Made by a program: the position numbers and the translations under genes. Below are positions 42,700 to 54,418 of a stretch of 64,000 nt of DNA, piece after piece (positions within the stretch are counted from its first letter, which is position 1; each line of letters begins with the position of its first letter). The notes under the pieces were generated by a model. The model worked only from the letters and a program-made list of their open reading frames with translations, had not been told where the DNA came from and made no database searches. The stretch comes from Brachybacterium avium (GTDB lineage Bacteria > Actinomycetota > Actinomycetes > Actinomycetales > Dermabacteraceae): positions 1,426,001 through 1,490,000 of the forward strand of contig NZ_CP022316.1 of NCBI RefSeq assembly GCF_002216795.1, given 5' to 3'.

Positions 42700-44004
42700 T
42701 CAGGCTGTGGCGTCGGTGCTCAGGGGCGGGGCGAGCAGCGGATCCTCGAGCACCCGCTCCAGCGCCGCCGCAGCGCCGCCGATGGCGGCGGCCTCCAGGC
42801 CGAGCGCGGAACCGCTGACCTCGACCCGTCCGTCGGCGGCGAGCAGCCGCGCATCCAGGCCGGACTGCACCGGACCCACCAGCAGGTCCGCGAAGTACCC
42901 GAAGTAGCCGCCGAGCACGATCGCCTGCGGGTTCAGCACGTCCACCAGCACGCCGGCGCCGCGCACCAGATCGTCCACCAGCAGCGTGAAGCGCTCGTCC
43001 AGGCGCGGATCACCCGCTTCCAGCCGCACCCGCAGATGCTCGAGCCGTTCGAGCATCGGCAGGCGTCCGGACCGGGCGGGGTCGCCCTCGTCGAGGACGG
43101 CGAGCACGGTGTCGAAGCCGACCATCGTCTCCCAGCAGCCGCGGCGCCCGCAGCGACAGGCCACCCCCGCCGGGTCCAGGCCGATGTGCCCCACCTCGCC
43201 GGAGAACCCGGACCAGCCGCGGATCAGCCGGCCCTCGGCGATGATGCCCGCGCCGACGCCCATGTCGCCGGTGAGATAGACCAGATCCGAGATGCCGCGC
43301 CGGGCCAGTCGCGGCGCCTCCGCGAGCGCCGAGAGCTTCGCGTCGTTCTCCAGGGCGAGCACCGGATGGTCGGGGCCGAGCCGGGCGGTGAGCTCCTCGC
43401 CGAGCGGCACATCCGTCCAGCCCAGGTTCGAGGCGACGCGCACGCTGACGCCCTCGTAGTCGATCGGGCCGGGCGGTGCGATGGTGATCCCGGCGACCCA
43501 GAGCCCCTCCCGGGCGGCGCGCTCGAAGCTCTCGGTCAGCTGCTGCGCGACGTGGTCCAGGACCAGGCCGGGCGGATAGGACCGACCATCCGCCACCCCG
43601 TCGTCCCGGACGTACGGCATCGGGACCGAGGAGGTGAAGCGGACCTCCCCCGCGAGATCCCGCAGGCAGACGGCGAGGTAGTCGACATTCAGCTCGAGCC
43701 CGATCCCGGCCACGTGCTGGGGCGAGATGCGCACCTCGGTGCCCGGCCGGCCCACCGTGCCCCGGCGCTCCACCCGACCCTCCTGCACCAGCCCGCGCTC
43801 GGCCAGATCGCTGACCAGCGAGGTCACCGAGGCCTTGGACAGCCCCGTCTCCTGGGCGAGGGTCGCGCGGGAGCGGCCGCCGCGGGTGTGCAGGTGGCGC
43901 AGCAGCAGGCTGAGGTTGGCCGAGCGCATCGCGGCATGACCCACCGGCACCGCCCGGCGGCTCCCGCGCCCCGCCCCGCGCGAAGAACTGCCTGACACCG
44001 TCAT
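42700..44004 (-). CDS. ROK-family transcriptional repressor
   Basis: 434 residues. N-terminal winged helix-turn-helix (about 28-85: SANLSLLLRHLHTRGGRSRATLAQETGLSKASVTSLVSDLAERGLV), then a sugar-kinase-like ROK domain with TGDMGVGAGIIAEGRLIRG, the GEVGHIGLDPAG motif and the zinc motif CRCGRRGCWE. In the ROK kinase core the Asp of ENDAKLSAL is kept, but such regulators usually bind sugars without phosphorylating them. The gene lies just upstream of the operon it probably controls, on the same strand. TACGAT ends six bases before the ATG, so the mRNA is probably leaderless. The frame continues far upstream by chance, opposite kup. Confidence 0.9.
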   Translation of the reverse strand: MTVSGSSSRGAGRGSRRAVPVGHAAMRSANLSLLLRHLHTRGGRSRATLAQETGLSKASVTSLVSDLAERGLVQEGRVERRGTVGRPGTEVRISPQHVAGIGLELNVDYLAVCLRDLAGEVRFTSSVPMPYVRDDGVADGRSYPPGLVLDHVAQQLTESFERAAREGLWVAGITIAPPGPIDYEGVSVRVASNLGWTDVPLGEELTARLGPDHPVLALENDAKLSALAEAPRLARRGISDLVYLTGDMGVGAGIIAEGRLIRGWSGFSGEVGHIGLDPAGVACRCGRRGCWETMVGFDTVLAVLDEGDPARSGRLPMLERLEHLRVRLEAGDPRLDERFTLLVDDLVRGAGVLVDVLNPQAIVLGGYFGYFADLLVGPVQSGLDARLLAADGRVEVSGSALGLEAAAIGGAAAALERVLEDPLLAPPLSTDATA

Positions 44005-44163
44005 GGGCTCATCGTAGACGGGCGCCGACGAGCACCCGCTTCCCGGCCCGTCCGAAGGCCCGCCGTCGGGCTGCGTCCAGGCCGTCGCGGCGCCCTCGCG
44101 CGACATCGAACTGTTGCCCAGGAAGAGGGTGCATCCGGCCCGATCGATGGCAGGATCTAAGAT

Positions 44164-46350
44164 GTGCCCGAGGACACCTCGCGCTCGCCCCGCTCCGACG
44201 AGCCCCACCCCACGCAGGAGGAGCGCCCCGATCCGGCCGACGGCCACGCGCCGTCGGCCCCGTCGCCCGCCTCCGCGTCGGCCGTCTCCCCGACGACCCC
44301 ACCGGGCCCGGTCGCGCAATCGACCCGCCGACGCGCGCGTCAGCGCCCCCAGCAGCACTCCCACGAGCACCGGCGCCTCGACCATCGGGGCGTGCCGCGG
44401 CCTCGTCAGCCGGTGCCGCTGATGATGCTCGGTGCACTCGGCGTGGTGTTCGGCGACATCGGCACCAGCCCCCTGTACGCGATGCAGACGGTCTTCTCCT
44501 CCCACCACAACGCGGTCGCGCCCACGCAGTCCGATGTGCTCGGGGTGGTCTCGATGGTCACCTGGTGCCTGATCACCATCATCACCGTGACCTACATCGG
44601 GCTGATCATGACCGCGAACAACCAGGGCGAGGGCGGAATCCTGGCGCTGACCGCGCTGGTGCTGCGCAAGCTCGGCCCGGAGGCGAGCCCCCGGGAGGCG
44701 GGCATCGCGCTGGTGCTGGGGGTCCTCGGCGCCGCCCTGTTCCTCGGCGACTCGCTGATCACACCCGCGATCTCGGTGCTCTCCGCCTTCGAGGGCATCG
44801 AGGTCACCGGCACCGTCCCGAACGCGGTGATCCTGCCCGCTGCGCTGATCGTGCTCACCGCCCTGTTCGCCGTGCAGCGCTGGGGCACCGGCCGCATCGG
44901 CCGCTCCTTCGGCGTGGTCATGGCGGTCTGGTTCCTGACCCTCGCCGCGATGGGGCTGCCGCACGTGCTCGCCCAGCCCACGATCCTGCGCGCCCTGTCC
45001 CCCACCTACGCGGTCGCGTTCATGGTGGACCGGCCGCTGGTCGCCTTCATCGCGATGGGCGCGGTGGTGCTGACCATCACCGGCGCCGAGGCGCTGTACG
45101 CGGACATGGGCCACTTCGGCCACCACCCCATCGCGCTGGCCTGGGGCTGCCTGGTGCTGCCGGCGCTGCTGCTGAACTACTTCGGGCAGGGGGCGCTGGT
45201 CCTCTCCGATCCGGACACGATCGCGAACCCCTTCTTCTCGCTGGTGCCCGAGGGGCTGCGGATCCCGCTGGTGATCCTCGCGACGATGGCCACCGTGATC
45301 GCCTCCCAGGCCGTCATCGCCGGAGCGTTCTCCGTGGCCCGCCAGGCCATGCGGCTCTCCCTGCTGCCGCGGCTGAAGATCACCCAGACCTCCTCCATCC
45401 ACGGCGGACAGATCTACGTGGGCACCGTGAATCTGCTGCTGTTCCTCGGAGTGGTCACCCTGGTGCTGGTGTTCCAGCACTCCTCCGCCCTCGCCGCCGC
45501 CTACGGCGTCGCGGTCACCACGACGATCATCCTGGTGCTGGCGCTGTTCCTGCTCTATGCGCGCCAGATCCTGCGCCGGCCGCTGTGGCAGGTGGCGCTG
45601 CTCGCCGTGATCGTGGGCGGGCTCGAGCTGGTGCTGCTGGCCGCGACCCTGATCAAGATCCCCGACGGCGGCTGGCTGCCACTGCTGATCGCCGCGATGC
45701 TGACCACGATCATGCTCACCTGGCGGCGCGGGGCCCGCCTGGTGGCCGAGCGGCGCAAGGAGATGGAGGGCCCGCTGGAGGACTTCATCACCCGCTGCGC
45801 CCGCACCGTGCCGAGGGTGCCGGGGCTGGCCGTCTACCCGCACGCCGAGCCCACCACGGTGCCGCTCGCGCTGCGCACCGGGGTCCAGATGCACCACGTC
45901 CTCCACGAGCACGTGGTGATCCTGACCCTCGAGCACCACGGAGTCCCGCACGTGCACCGCGACGACCGGGTGCATGTGAACGTGCTGGGCGACGGCTCCG
46001 ACGGACTGGTGCAGGTCATATACCAGGTCGGCTTCCACGACTCGCAGGATGTCCCCGCCGCGCTGCGCGCCGCCGTGGAACAGCACGGCAGGCGCGGCCA
46101 TGACCGCCCCGCGGACGGCCTCGCCTACATCCCCGAGCTCGACCTCGACCTCGACGACGCGATCTACGTGCTCTCGATGCTGCGCCTGGAGAAGGCGCCG
46201 GGCGGCGGCACCGCCGCCCAGGCAGGTGGGATGCCGCGCTGGCAGCGGGCGCTGTTCCGGCAGCTGAACCGGACCTCGGCCCAGCGCACCCTGGTGCTGC
46301 ACCTGCCCACCACGCGCACCGTGGTGCTGGGAGCGGAGACCGAGCTGTGA
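44164..46350 (+). CDS. kup: Low-affinity potassium transporter Kup
   Basis: 728 residues with about 12 membrane segments. The family start MLGALGVVFGDIGTSPLYAMQTVF appears near residue 87, with the preceding hydrophilic Pro/Arg/His-rich tail unusually long. Other landmarks: NNQGEGGILALTALV, GDSLITPAISVLSAFEGIE, and LYADMGHFGHHPI. The C-terminal about 180 residues are the cytoplasmic domain. GTG 44164 is the first codon of the frame with an AGGA nine bases upstream; an internal start nearer the first helix is possible (ATG at about 44419). It imports K+ with H+. Confidence 0.92.
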   Translation: MPEDTSRSPRSDEPHPTQEERPDPADGHAPSAPSPASASAVSPTTPPGPVAQSTRRRARQRPQQHSHEHRRLDHRGVPRPRQPVPLMMLGALGVVFGDIGTSPLYAMQTVFSSHHNAVAPTQSDVLGVVSMVTWCLITIITVTYIGLIMTANNQGEGGILALTALVLRKLGPEASPREAGIALVLGVLGAALFLGDSLITPAISVLSAFEGIEVTGTVPNAVILPAALIVLTALFAVQRWGTGRIGRSFGVVMAVWFLTLAAMGLPHVLAQPTILRALSPTYAVAFMVDRPLVAFIAMGAVVLTITGAEALYADMGHFGHHPIALAWGCLVLPALLLNYFGQGALVLSDPDTIANPFFSLVPEGLRIPLVILATMATVIASQAVIAGAFSVARQAMRLSLLPRLKITQTSSIHGGQIYVGTVNLLLFLGVVTLVLVFQHSSALAAAYGVAVTTTIILVLALFLLYARQILRRPLWQVALLAVIVGGLELVLLAATLIKIPDGGWLPLLIAAMLTTIMLTWRRGARLVAERRKEMEGPLEDFITRCARTVPRVPGLAVYPHAEPTTVPLALRTGVQMHHVLHEHVVILTLEHHGVPHVHRDDRVHVNVLGDGSDGLVQVIYQVGFHDSQDVPAALRAAVEQHGRRGHDRPADGLAYIPELDLDLDDAIYVLSMLRLEKAPGGGTAAQAGGMPRWQRALFRQLNRTSAQRTLVLHLPTTRTVVLGAETEL

Positions 46351-46411
46351 GGGCCCCGCGGGCGGTGCGGCGAGCGCGGCTCGGCGGTCGCCCGGGTCGC
46401 GCAGTGGTGGT

Positions 46412-47698
46412 TCAGTCCTGCGTGACCCGCTGGAGGATCTCCAGGTAACGACGGGCCAGCACCTCATCATCGGCATGGTCTGCGACCCAGGCACGGCCGC
46501 TGGCCCGCACCGCCGTGCGGGCCCGATCTGCCGCCAGCTCCCGCCACAGCCCGACCAGTGCGGGCATGTCCTCGGGCGGGAGCACATCGCCCGCCTGCGC
46601 CTCCCGCACCACATCCGCCGCCTCCCCGTCCAGGAGCGCGGTGATGTGCCGCCCGGTCGCGAGGATCTCGTAGAGCTTCGAGGGGACGGTCCAGGCGAAG
46701 GGCTGCCAGTCGCGCAGCGAGACGATGACGGTGTCGGCCCAGGCGTACTGCGCGCCGACCTCGCGGTGCGGGATCCGCGGGATCACCTCGACGGGCGCGT
46801 CGAGCTCGTAGGCCAGTGCCGCCAGCGCGGGTGCCTCCACGCCGTGGCCCACCATCCTCACCTGCACGTCCACGCCCTCCCGGCGCAGTGCGGCAGCGGC
46901 TCGGATCACCGTGTCCAGGCCCTGCGAGCGGCCCATGTTCCCCAGGTACAGGCAGCGCAGCTCGGGATGGTCGCCGCGAAGATGATCATGCTGGCGCTGC
47001 ACCAGGGAGAGGTCGGTGCCGTTGCGCACCACTTCCACCGGCTCCACCCCGCGCTCGCGCAGCACCTCGGCGAACCGCCCGGTGGTGGTGACCACGCCCC
47101 GGGCGCCGCTCTGCCAGCCGGTCACCTCCCGGTGCACCCTGCCCTTGACCAGCGCCACCACCCAGGACAGCGCCCGTCGCGCCGCACCGCGCCGCAGCGC
47201 ATGCACCGCCTCGGGGTCCAGCGCACCGGCGGGACCGACATGGGTGACCAGATCCGGCCAGGCATCACGCATCTCCACCACCAGCGGCACGTCCCACAGC
47301 AGTGACAGCGCCCGGCCCACCATCAGGGTGGGGATCGCCGGGGCGGTGGCGATGATGACATCGGGCCGGGTGCCGGGCCGGGCGAAGCGGCGTCGCAGCC
47401 GTCGCAGCGCATCGGCGGCCGCGACCAGGTGGTCCGCGGTGCGGGAGGCGATGTCCGCGCTGTGCCGGAGGTAGGCGGTGCGCAGGATGACCTCGCCGTG
47501 CCGCCCCCGCTCGACCGAGCCCACCCGGTGGCTGCGACGCTGGGTGGGGGTGGGGCGACCGGCCGGGTAGTGAGGCACCGGCGCAGCGACCGTGACCGGG
47601 TGCCCCGCGGCGATGAAGCGCTTGATCAGGGCCGACCAGCGGCGCTGAGGGGCCCCGAACTCCGGCCCGTAGTAGTGGGTGAGCAGCAGCAGTCTCAT
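46412..47698 (-). CDS. GT4-family glycosyltransferase (WbuB-like)
   Basis: 428 residues. GT-B enzyme beginning MRLLLLTHYYGPEFGAPQRRWSALIKRFIAAGHPVTVAAP, as in WbuB-type transferases. VVEMRDAWPDL is the donor-side motif, VEVVRNGTDLSL and CLYLGNMGRSQGLDTVI mark the C-terminal Rossmann fold, and PSKLYEILATGRHITALLDG is the EX7E-like region. It may transfer N-acetylfucosamine or a related sugar in surface polysaccharide synthesis, but no polymer genes adjoin it. The start overlaps the PRC-barrel gene stop by 4 bases. Confidence 0.9.
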   Translation of the reverse strand: MRLLLLTHYYGPEFGAPQRRWSALIKRFIAAGHPVTVAAPVPHYPAGRPTPTQRRSHRVGSVERGRHGEVILRTAYLRHSADIASRTADHLVAAADALRRLRRRFARPGTRPDVIIATAPAIPTLMVGRALSLLWDVPLVVEMRDAWPDLVTHVGPAGALDPEAVHALRRGAARRALSWVVALVKGRVHREVTGWQSGARGVVTTTGRFAEVLRERGVEPVEVVRNGTDLSLVQRQHDHLRGDHPELRCLYLGNMGRSQGLDTVIRAAAALRREGVDVQVRMVGHGVEAPALAALAYELDAPVEVIPRIPHREVGAQYAWADTVIVSLRDWQPFAWTVPSKLYEILATGRHITALLDGEAADVVREAQAGDVLPPEDMPALVGLWRELAADRARTAVRASGRAWVADHADDEVLARRYLEILQRVTQD

Positions 47699-48282
47699 GC
47701 GCCGGCCGGCCCGTCCTCGAGGCGCAGTGCCGCTGCGGCCTCCTGCAGGTCCTCCGGTGTGGTGTGCAGGGTCAGCGGAGGTGGCGTGCCCGCCTTCGCG
47801 GTGGCGGCGTCCACGCGCAGCTGCAGGATGTCGCCGGTGCCCTTCCCGGGGGCCTCCTCGGCAGCGGGGCGGTGCGGGGCGGCGAGCTCCTCGAGCGTCC
47901 CCGGCAGTGCCGCGATCGCGGCGGCCGGGATCAGCACGCTGCGGGTGCTGAGCTGCCGCGGCATCACGGAGATCGCCGCCAGCTCACCGGTGGCGTCGCG
48001 GAGGTAGACGTCCCGCACCCGGCCCACGGTCTTCCCGTCGCTGCCGTGCACGGTCACCCCGGCCAGGCCCTGCATCCGGCGCCGCTGCGCCCGGGCGCGG
48101 AGCTCAGGATCCATCACGGCCGGTGCTTCATCGGCCCGCGCTTCCTCGGCGGCGGTCCCTGCCGGGCTCGCTCCCTCGGTGGCTGCCCCAGGGGGCGTCG
48201 TCGTCCCGTCGACTCCGGCGCCATCGGGCGTCGACGGGCGCTCGGCGCCACCCGATCCATCGGGCATCGCACCGGGGCTCAT
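47695..48282 (-). CDS. PRC-barrel domain protein
   Basis: 195 residues. Residues 1-65 are a disordered Ala/Glu/Pro/Gly-rich segment; residues about 70-130 are a PRC-barrel (LAGVTVHGSDGKTVGRVRDVYLRDATGELAAISVMP). A second Ala/Leu-rich part follows. PRC-barrel proteins act as adaptors in RNA metabolism or photosystem assembly; the role here is unknown. ATG 48282 has GGAAGA upstream. It is coupled to the glycosyltransferase gene by an ATGA overlap. Confidence 0.78.
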   Translation of the reverse strand: MSPGAMPDGSGGAERPSTPDGAGVDGTTTPPGAATEGASPAGTAAEEARADEAPAVMDPELRARAQRRRMQGLAGVTVHGSDGKTVGRVRDVYLRDATGELAAISVMPRQLSTRSVLIPAAAIAALPGTLEELAAPHRPAAEEAPGKGTGDILQLRVDAATAKAGTPPPLTLHTTPEDLQEAAAALRLEDGPAGA

Positions 48283-48469
48283 CGAGTTCTTCCGCAGGCG
48301 ATCACAACCGGGGAGTCTACCGACCAGTTCCCTCCCGGGGCACAAGAAGTCCGGCTCCGCCGGGATCGATACCGAAACGTTCCGCGACGCCCGCCGCGGC
48401 GCCGGGGCATCCGGCCAGCGGGTCCGCAGGCCGACGGGCCGGCGCATCCGGCCGGCGTCGGCCGGGAGC

Positions 48470-49314
48470 TCAGCCGGCGACCACCTGCTGCACGAAGGCC
48501 TGCACATCGCTGATCGGGTCGCCGTCGGCGGTCTTCTGCAGCTCACGCACGGTGTGCTCGCGCACCGTCAGGCTCAGCAGCAGCGAGAACAGTGTGCGTG
48601 CCAGGAACTTCGGATCCGCACCCTCGATCAGCCGGCCGTTGGCGGCCAGGCCCGCCAGCACCTGCTCCAGCACGTGCTCGTGCACCAGGCGCAGCCGGGC
48701 GATGCGGAAACGCCCCGGATGATCCGGGTTCACCACCTCAGCGCTGAGCGTGGACAGCAGCGCCATCGAGTGCTCCCGCGGATCCCACGGCCCGGCCAGC
48801 GCTGCGACCAGGGACTGGGGGAGGACTGCAGCACCTCGACGGAGTCCAGCAGCCCCTGCGCATGCGCCTCGAGCCGATCGACCACCGCTCCCAGCAGCGC
48901 CTCCTTGGAGGCGAAGTGGTGCAGCATCCCCGGATGGGAGATGCCCACCCGACGGGAGATGTCGCGCAGGCTCGCGCCGTGGTAGCCGCGCTCGGCGAAC
49001 AGGGCGGCGGCGGCGTCGAGGATCTCCTCGCGGCGGCTGGAGGACGCGGGCCTGCCGACCGTGCGCTCCCCCTGCAACGGCTCGGCGACCTCCGGGGCCA
49101 CAGCCCCGGCCACTGCACCCGGCGGGCCGTCGATCTCCAGCTCCGAGGCCGTGATCGCGTCCAGGGTGCGCAGGGCGCGGGACAGCGGCCCCGCGCCCAT
49201 CTCCACGGATCCGCCGTCCGCGAGCTCCTCGCCGACGCGGTCGGAGAACAACGATGACAACGGTGACGGGCCGGTCCCGGGCCCGGGGGGACCACTGGCA
49301 GCAGCGAGTGTCAT
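48470..49314 (-). CDS. TetR-family regulator, frameshifted
   Basis: The N-terminal frame (48730-49314) gives a TetR helix-turn-helix: SRREEILDAAAALFAERGYHGASLRDISRRVGISHPGMLHHFASKEALLGAVV. The C-terminal ligand domain (SLVAALAGPWDPREHSMALLSTLSAEVVNPDH...) is in another frame. Restoring one base to the G run at 48817-48821 (C run on the coding strand) joins them into about 281 residues. The loss may be a sequencing error or a phase-variable tract. The first 95 residues before the DNA-binding domain are unusually long and disordered. The gene starts 19 bases after asd with AAGGAG, so it appears to be transcribed with lysC-asd. Confidence 0.72.
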
Positions 49315-49333
49315 CGGGGTTCTCCTTCGAGGG

Positions 49334-51795
<2,462 letters not shown>

Positions 51796-52130
51796 GAGGC
51801 GGTTTCCTTCGCGGTTGAGGGCAGACGGGGTGGAGCAGGCAGGGCCGCCGGGGCAGGCCGTGCACGGGACCGCTGGTGCGGGCCCGGGGTGGGCCTGCCG
51901 TGAGTCGGCGGGCCCGGGGTCGGAATCCGCCGGAGCGGGTCCTGGCGGGGCTGCGCGAGGCAGGTCCCGGGCTGGATCGGTGCCGCAGAGCTGCGCTCGT
52001 CCGGCCGCACCAGCAGGCGGTCGTCCCGCTCGCCCGGCACGGCTCCGGGCGCCCTGCGACCGGGCACCAGCCAGCGTCCAGTCTACGAAAATGCCTGGTC
52101 CTGGCCACAGTGGCGTCGACATCCGAGACA
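51796..52130 (-). other. lysC leader and promoter region
   Basis: No gene. On the minus strand TAGACT at 52085-52080 can serve as a -10 box, which would leave a GC-rich 5' leader of about 280 bases before lysC. I see no lysine riboswitch by eye and no clear leader peptide. Folding would be needed to tell whether an attenuator exists. Confidence 0.4.
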
Positions 52131-52216
52131 GGCGCCCTGGTCACGGCGATTCAGCGGCGTGACCAGCACAACATCTCTCCTGGCGCGGCGGGCGGCCGGT
52201 CAGGACGCGCCGCGCC

Positions 52217-52262
52217 GCGGGTCGCGGGTCGCGGATCCCATGTCGCGGGTCGCGGGTCGCGG
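52217..52262. repeat. Short GC-rich tandem repeat, GCGGGTC units
   Basis: GCGGGTC occurs at 52217, 52224, 52245 and 52252, as two pairs each followed by GCGG, so the whole is a 28-base direct repeat used nearly twice. It lies between the divergent lysC and sugar ABC transporter genes. It may be a replication slippage product or a spacer; no function is evident. Confidence 0.75.
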
Positions 52263-52346
52263 CCCCCAGGCCGCGGACAGGGGTTCACCGTCAGCGTCTG
52301 AGGTTCGCGTCGACGTGTGCCAGATCACATAGATCGGAAGCTTGTG

Positions 52347-52383
52347 GGTAAGCGCTCACCCTCAATGTGGGTATACGCTTACC
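52347..52383 (+). promoter_or_regulatory. Two LacI-type operators upstream of the sugar ABC transporter
   Basis: GGTAAGCGCTCACC (52347-52360, six of seven pairs symmetric around a central CG) and GGTATACGCTTACC (52370-52383) are spaced 23 bases centre to centre. AAGCGCT with a central CpG is typical of LacI/GalR-family sites. They sit about 85 bases before the first permease gene. No LacI-type gene is in the window. Confidence 0.72.
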
Positions 52384-52465
52384 GCCACACATGGGACGTT
52401 TGGCGGTTTCCGAGACCGCCAGTCCCCGGCAACGAAGCCCAGCCACCACGCCACGAGGACACTTC

Positions 52466-53416
52466 ATGAGCTCGACCACGACGCCGCGAGCGGTACGGCG
52501 CACCCCCTTCGCGGTCAAACTGCGCAGGGACTACCCGCTGCTCCTCATGGCGGTGCCCGCGGTGGTGCTGCTGCTGCTGTTCACCTACATCCCGCTGCTC
52601 GGGAACGTCATCGCGTTCATGGACTACGTCCCGTTCATCCCGATCCACCAGAGCCCCTGGGTGGGACTGGAGAACTTCCAGCGCCTGTTCAGCGATCCGC
52701 GCTTCTGGTCCGCCCTGGTCAACACGCTGCAGATCACCACCTTGAACCTGGTGCTCTACTTCCCCGTCCCGATCCTGCTGGCAGTGCTGCTGTACTCGGT
52801 CACCCGTCCGTACCTGCGCACCGTCGTGCAGTCGGTGCTCTACCTCCCCCACTTCCTGTCGTGGGTGATCGTGGTGGGGCTGTTCCAGCAGATCCTCGGC
52901 TCGACCGGCGTGGTCAACCGGATGATCCTGGAGAACGGTGGGAGCACCATCGACTTCCTCACCAACCCCACCACGTTCAAGCTGCTGGTGACCTCCCAGG
53001 TGATCTGGAAGGACGCGGGCTGGGGAACCATCATCTTCATCGCCGCCCTCGCCGCGATCGACAACAGTCTCTACGAGGCCGCCGCGATCGACGGCGCCGG
53101 TGCGTGGTCCCGGTTCTGGCACGTCACGCTCCCCGGCATTCGTCCCATCATCATCCTGCTGCTGATCCTGCGCCTCGGTGAGGCGCTGAACGTCGGCTTC
53201 GAGCAGATCCTGCTGCAGCGGGACGCGGTCGGGCCGGCCGCCGCCGAGGTCCTCGACACCTACGTCTATTACAACGGCGTGGTCGCCAGCGACTGGAGCC
53301 TCGGCATCGCCGCCGGCCTGCTGAAGGGCGTCATCGGCCTGGTCCTCGTGCTGGCCGCCAACAAGGCCGCGCACATGTTCGGCGAATCAGGCATCTACGA
53401 GAGGAGCCCGCGATGA
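52466..53416 (+). CDS. Sugar ABC transporter permease, LplB/UgpA-type
   Basis: 316 residues with about six membrane helices. DYPLLLMAVPAVVLLLLFTYIPLLGNVIAF is the LplB-type start, and the EAA loop reads YEAAAIDGAGAWSRFWHVTLPGIRPII. Relatives import oligosaccharides, often uronate-containing or plant-derived. GAGGAC lies before ATG 52466; the open frame upstream runs through the operators. It overlaps the next permease gene by 4 bases. Confidence 0.92.
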   Translation: MSSTTTPRAVRRTPFAVKLRRDYPLLLMAVPAVVLLLLFTYIPLLGNVIAFMDYVPFIPIHQSPWVGLENFQRLFSDPRFWSALVNTLQITTLNLVLYFPVPILLAVLLYSVTRPYLRTVVQSVLYLPHFLSWVIVVGLFQQILGSTGVVNRMILENGGSTIDFLTNPTTFKLLVTSQVIWKDAGWGTIIFIAALAAIDNSLYEAAAIDGAGAWSRFWHVTLPGIRPIIILLLILRLGEALNVGFEQILLQRDAVGPAAAEVLDTYVYYNGVVASDWSLGIAAGLLKGVIGLVLVLAANKAAHMFGESGIYERSPR

Positions 53417-54396
53417 CCGCCGGGAAGACCGCCCCCGCAGCACCCGCCACCGACGCCGCCTCCGATGCGACCATCGCTCTCGAGCGCCACGGCAGCCGCG
53501 CGCCCCGCGCAGCGAAGTACCAGCGGCCGCCGTGGCAGGGCCGTCCCTCAGCCTTCGCCGTCTTCGCCAAGGGCCTGACCATGGTGATGGTCTGCGCAGC
53601 GATCCTGGTACCGCTGCTCATCGTGGTCTCGACCAGCCTTGCGAGCCCCGAGCAGCTCGCCCGCAGCGGCGGCTACGTCATCATCCCCACGGACATCTCC
53701 TTCCGGGCCTACGAGGCGATCCTCTCCGGGGGCGTGGTCACCCGGTCGGTGCTGGTCAGCATCGGGGTCACGGTCGTCGGCACCGCCCTGAGCCTGATCT
53801 CCACGACGCTCATCGCCTACGCGCTCTCGCGCCCGGGCTCGCTGTTCCACGGGCCGATCCTGGGCTTCATCCTGCTGACGTTCCTGTTCAGCCCGGGCAT
53901 CATTCCCGTCTACCTCATGGTCAAGGAGCTCGGGCTGCTCAACCAGTACGCCTCGCTGATCCTGCCGGTCGCGGTGAACGCGTTCAACATCGTCATCGTC
54001 CGCGGCTTCTTCATGAACGTGCCCGCCGAGCTGCTGGACGCCGCCCGGATCGACGGCGCCTCGGAGTGGCGGATCTTCAGCCGCATCATGCTGCCCCTGT
54101 CGCGGGCGGTCATCGCGGTGGTGGGCCTGTTCTACGCGGTCAGCTACTGGAACGCGTTCTTCCAGGCCCTGCTCTACCTGCAGGACAGCGCCAAGTGGCC
54201 GCTGCAGCTGGTCCTGCGCACCTACGTGCTGCAGGGCGCGCCCCTGGTCGTCGACACCGGCTCGACGACCCCGCCGCCCGCAGCCTCCGTCCAGATGGCG
54301 GTGATCGTGATCGCCGTGATCCCGATCCTCTGCGTCTACCCGTTCCTCCAGCGACACATGACCAAGGGCGTCCTCACCGGCGCCGTCAAGGGTTGA
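53413..54396 (+). CDS. Sugar ABC transporter permease, LplC/YtcP-type
   Basis: 327 residues. Partner permease with a hydrophilic N-terminal 55 residues, then FAKGLTMVMVCAAILVPLLIVVSTSLASPE, and EAA loop LLDAARIDGASEWRIFSRIMLPLSRAVIAV. It ends in QRHMTKGVLTGAVKG, the standard C-terminus for this branch. It is coupled to the upstream permease gene and followed 22 bases later by the binding-protein gene. No ATPase gene lies in the operon, so a shared MsiK-like ATPase elsewhere is expected. Confidence 0.92.
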   Translation: MTAGKTAPAAPATDAASDATIALERHGSRAPRAAKYQRPPWQGRPSAFAVFAKGLTMVMVCAAILVPLLIVVSTSLASPEQLARSGGYVIIPTDISFRAYEAILSGGVVTRSVLVSIGVTVVGTALSLISTTLIAYALSRPGSLFHGPILGFILLTFLFSPGIIPVYLMVKELGLLNQYASLILPVAVNAFNIVIVRGFFMNVPAELLDAARIDGASEWRIFSRIMLPLSRAVIAVVGLFYAVSYWNAFFQALLYLQDSAKWPLQLVLRTYVLQGAPLVVDTGSTTPPPAASVQMAVIVIAVIPILCVYPFLQRHMTKGVLTGAVKG

Positions 54397-54418
54397 TCCC
54401 ACAACAAGGAGTTCCACC

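Noticed and set aside
44005-46614. A minus-strand frame of over 1,300 codons running from the ROK gene across kup
   Set aside because: Only the last 435 codons have protein character (ROK). The rest is opposite kup, has biased His/Gln/Gly/Arg composition and no domain; it is a GC-driven antisense frame.
51796-52085. Lysine riboswitch in the lysC leader
   Set aside because: I could not recognise conserved L-box elements by eye, and actinobacterial lysC genes usually lack it. A covariance search would settle it.
52217-52262. CRISPR-like repeat
   Set aside because: The repeats are 7-base units directly abutting, with no unique spacers of constant length and no cas genes.
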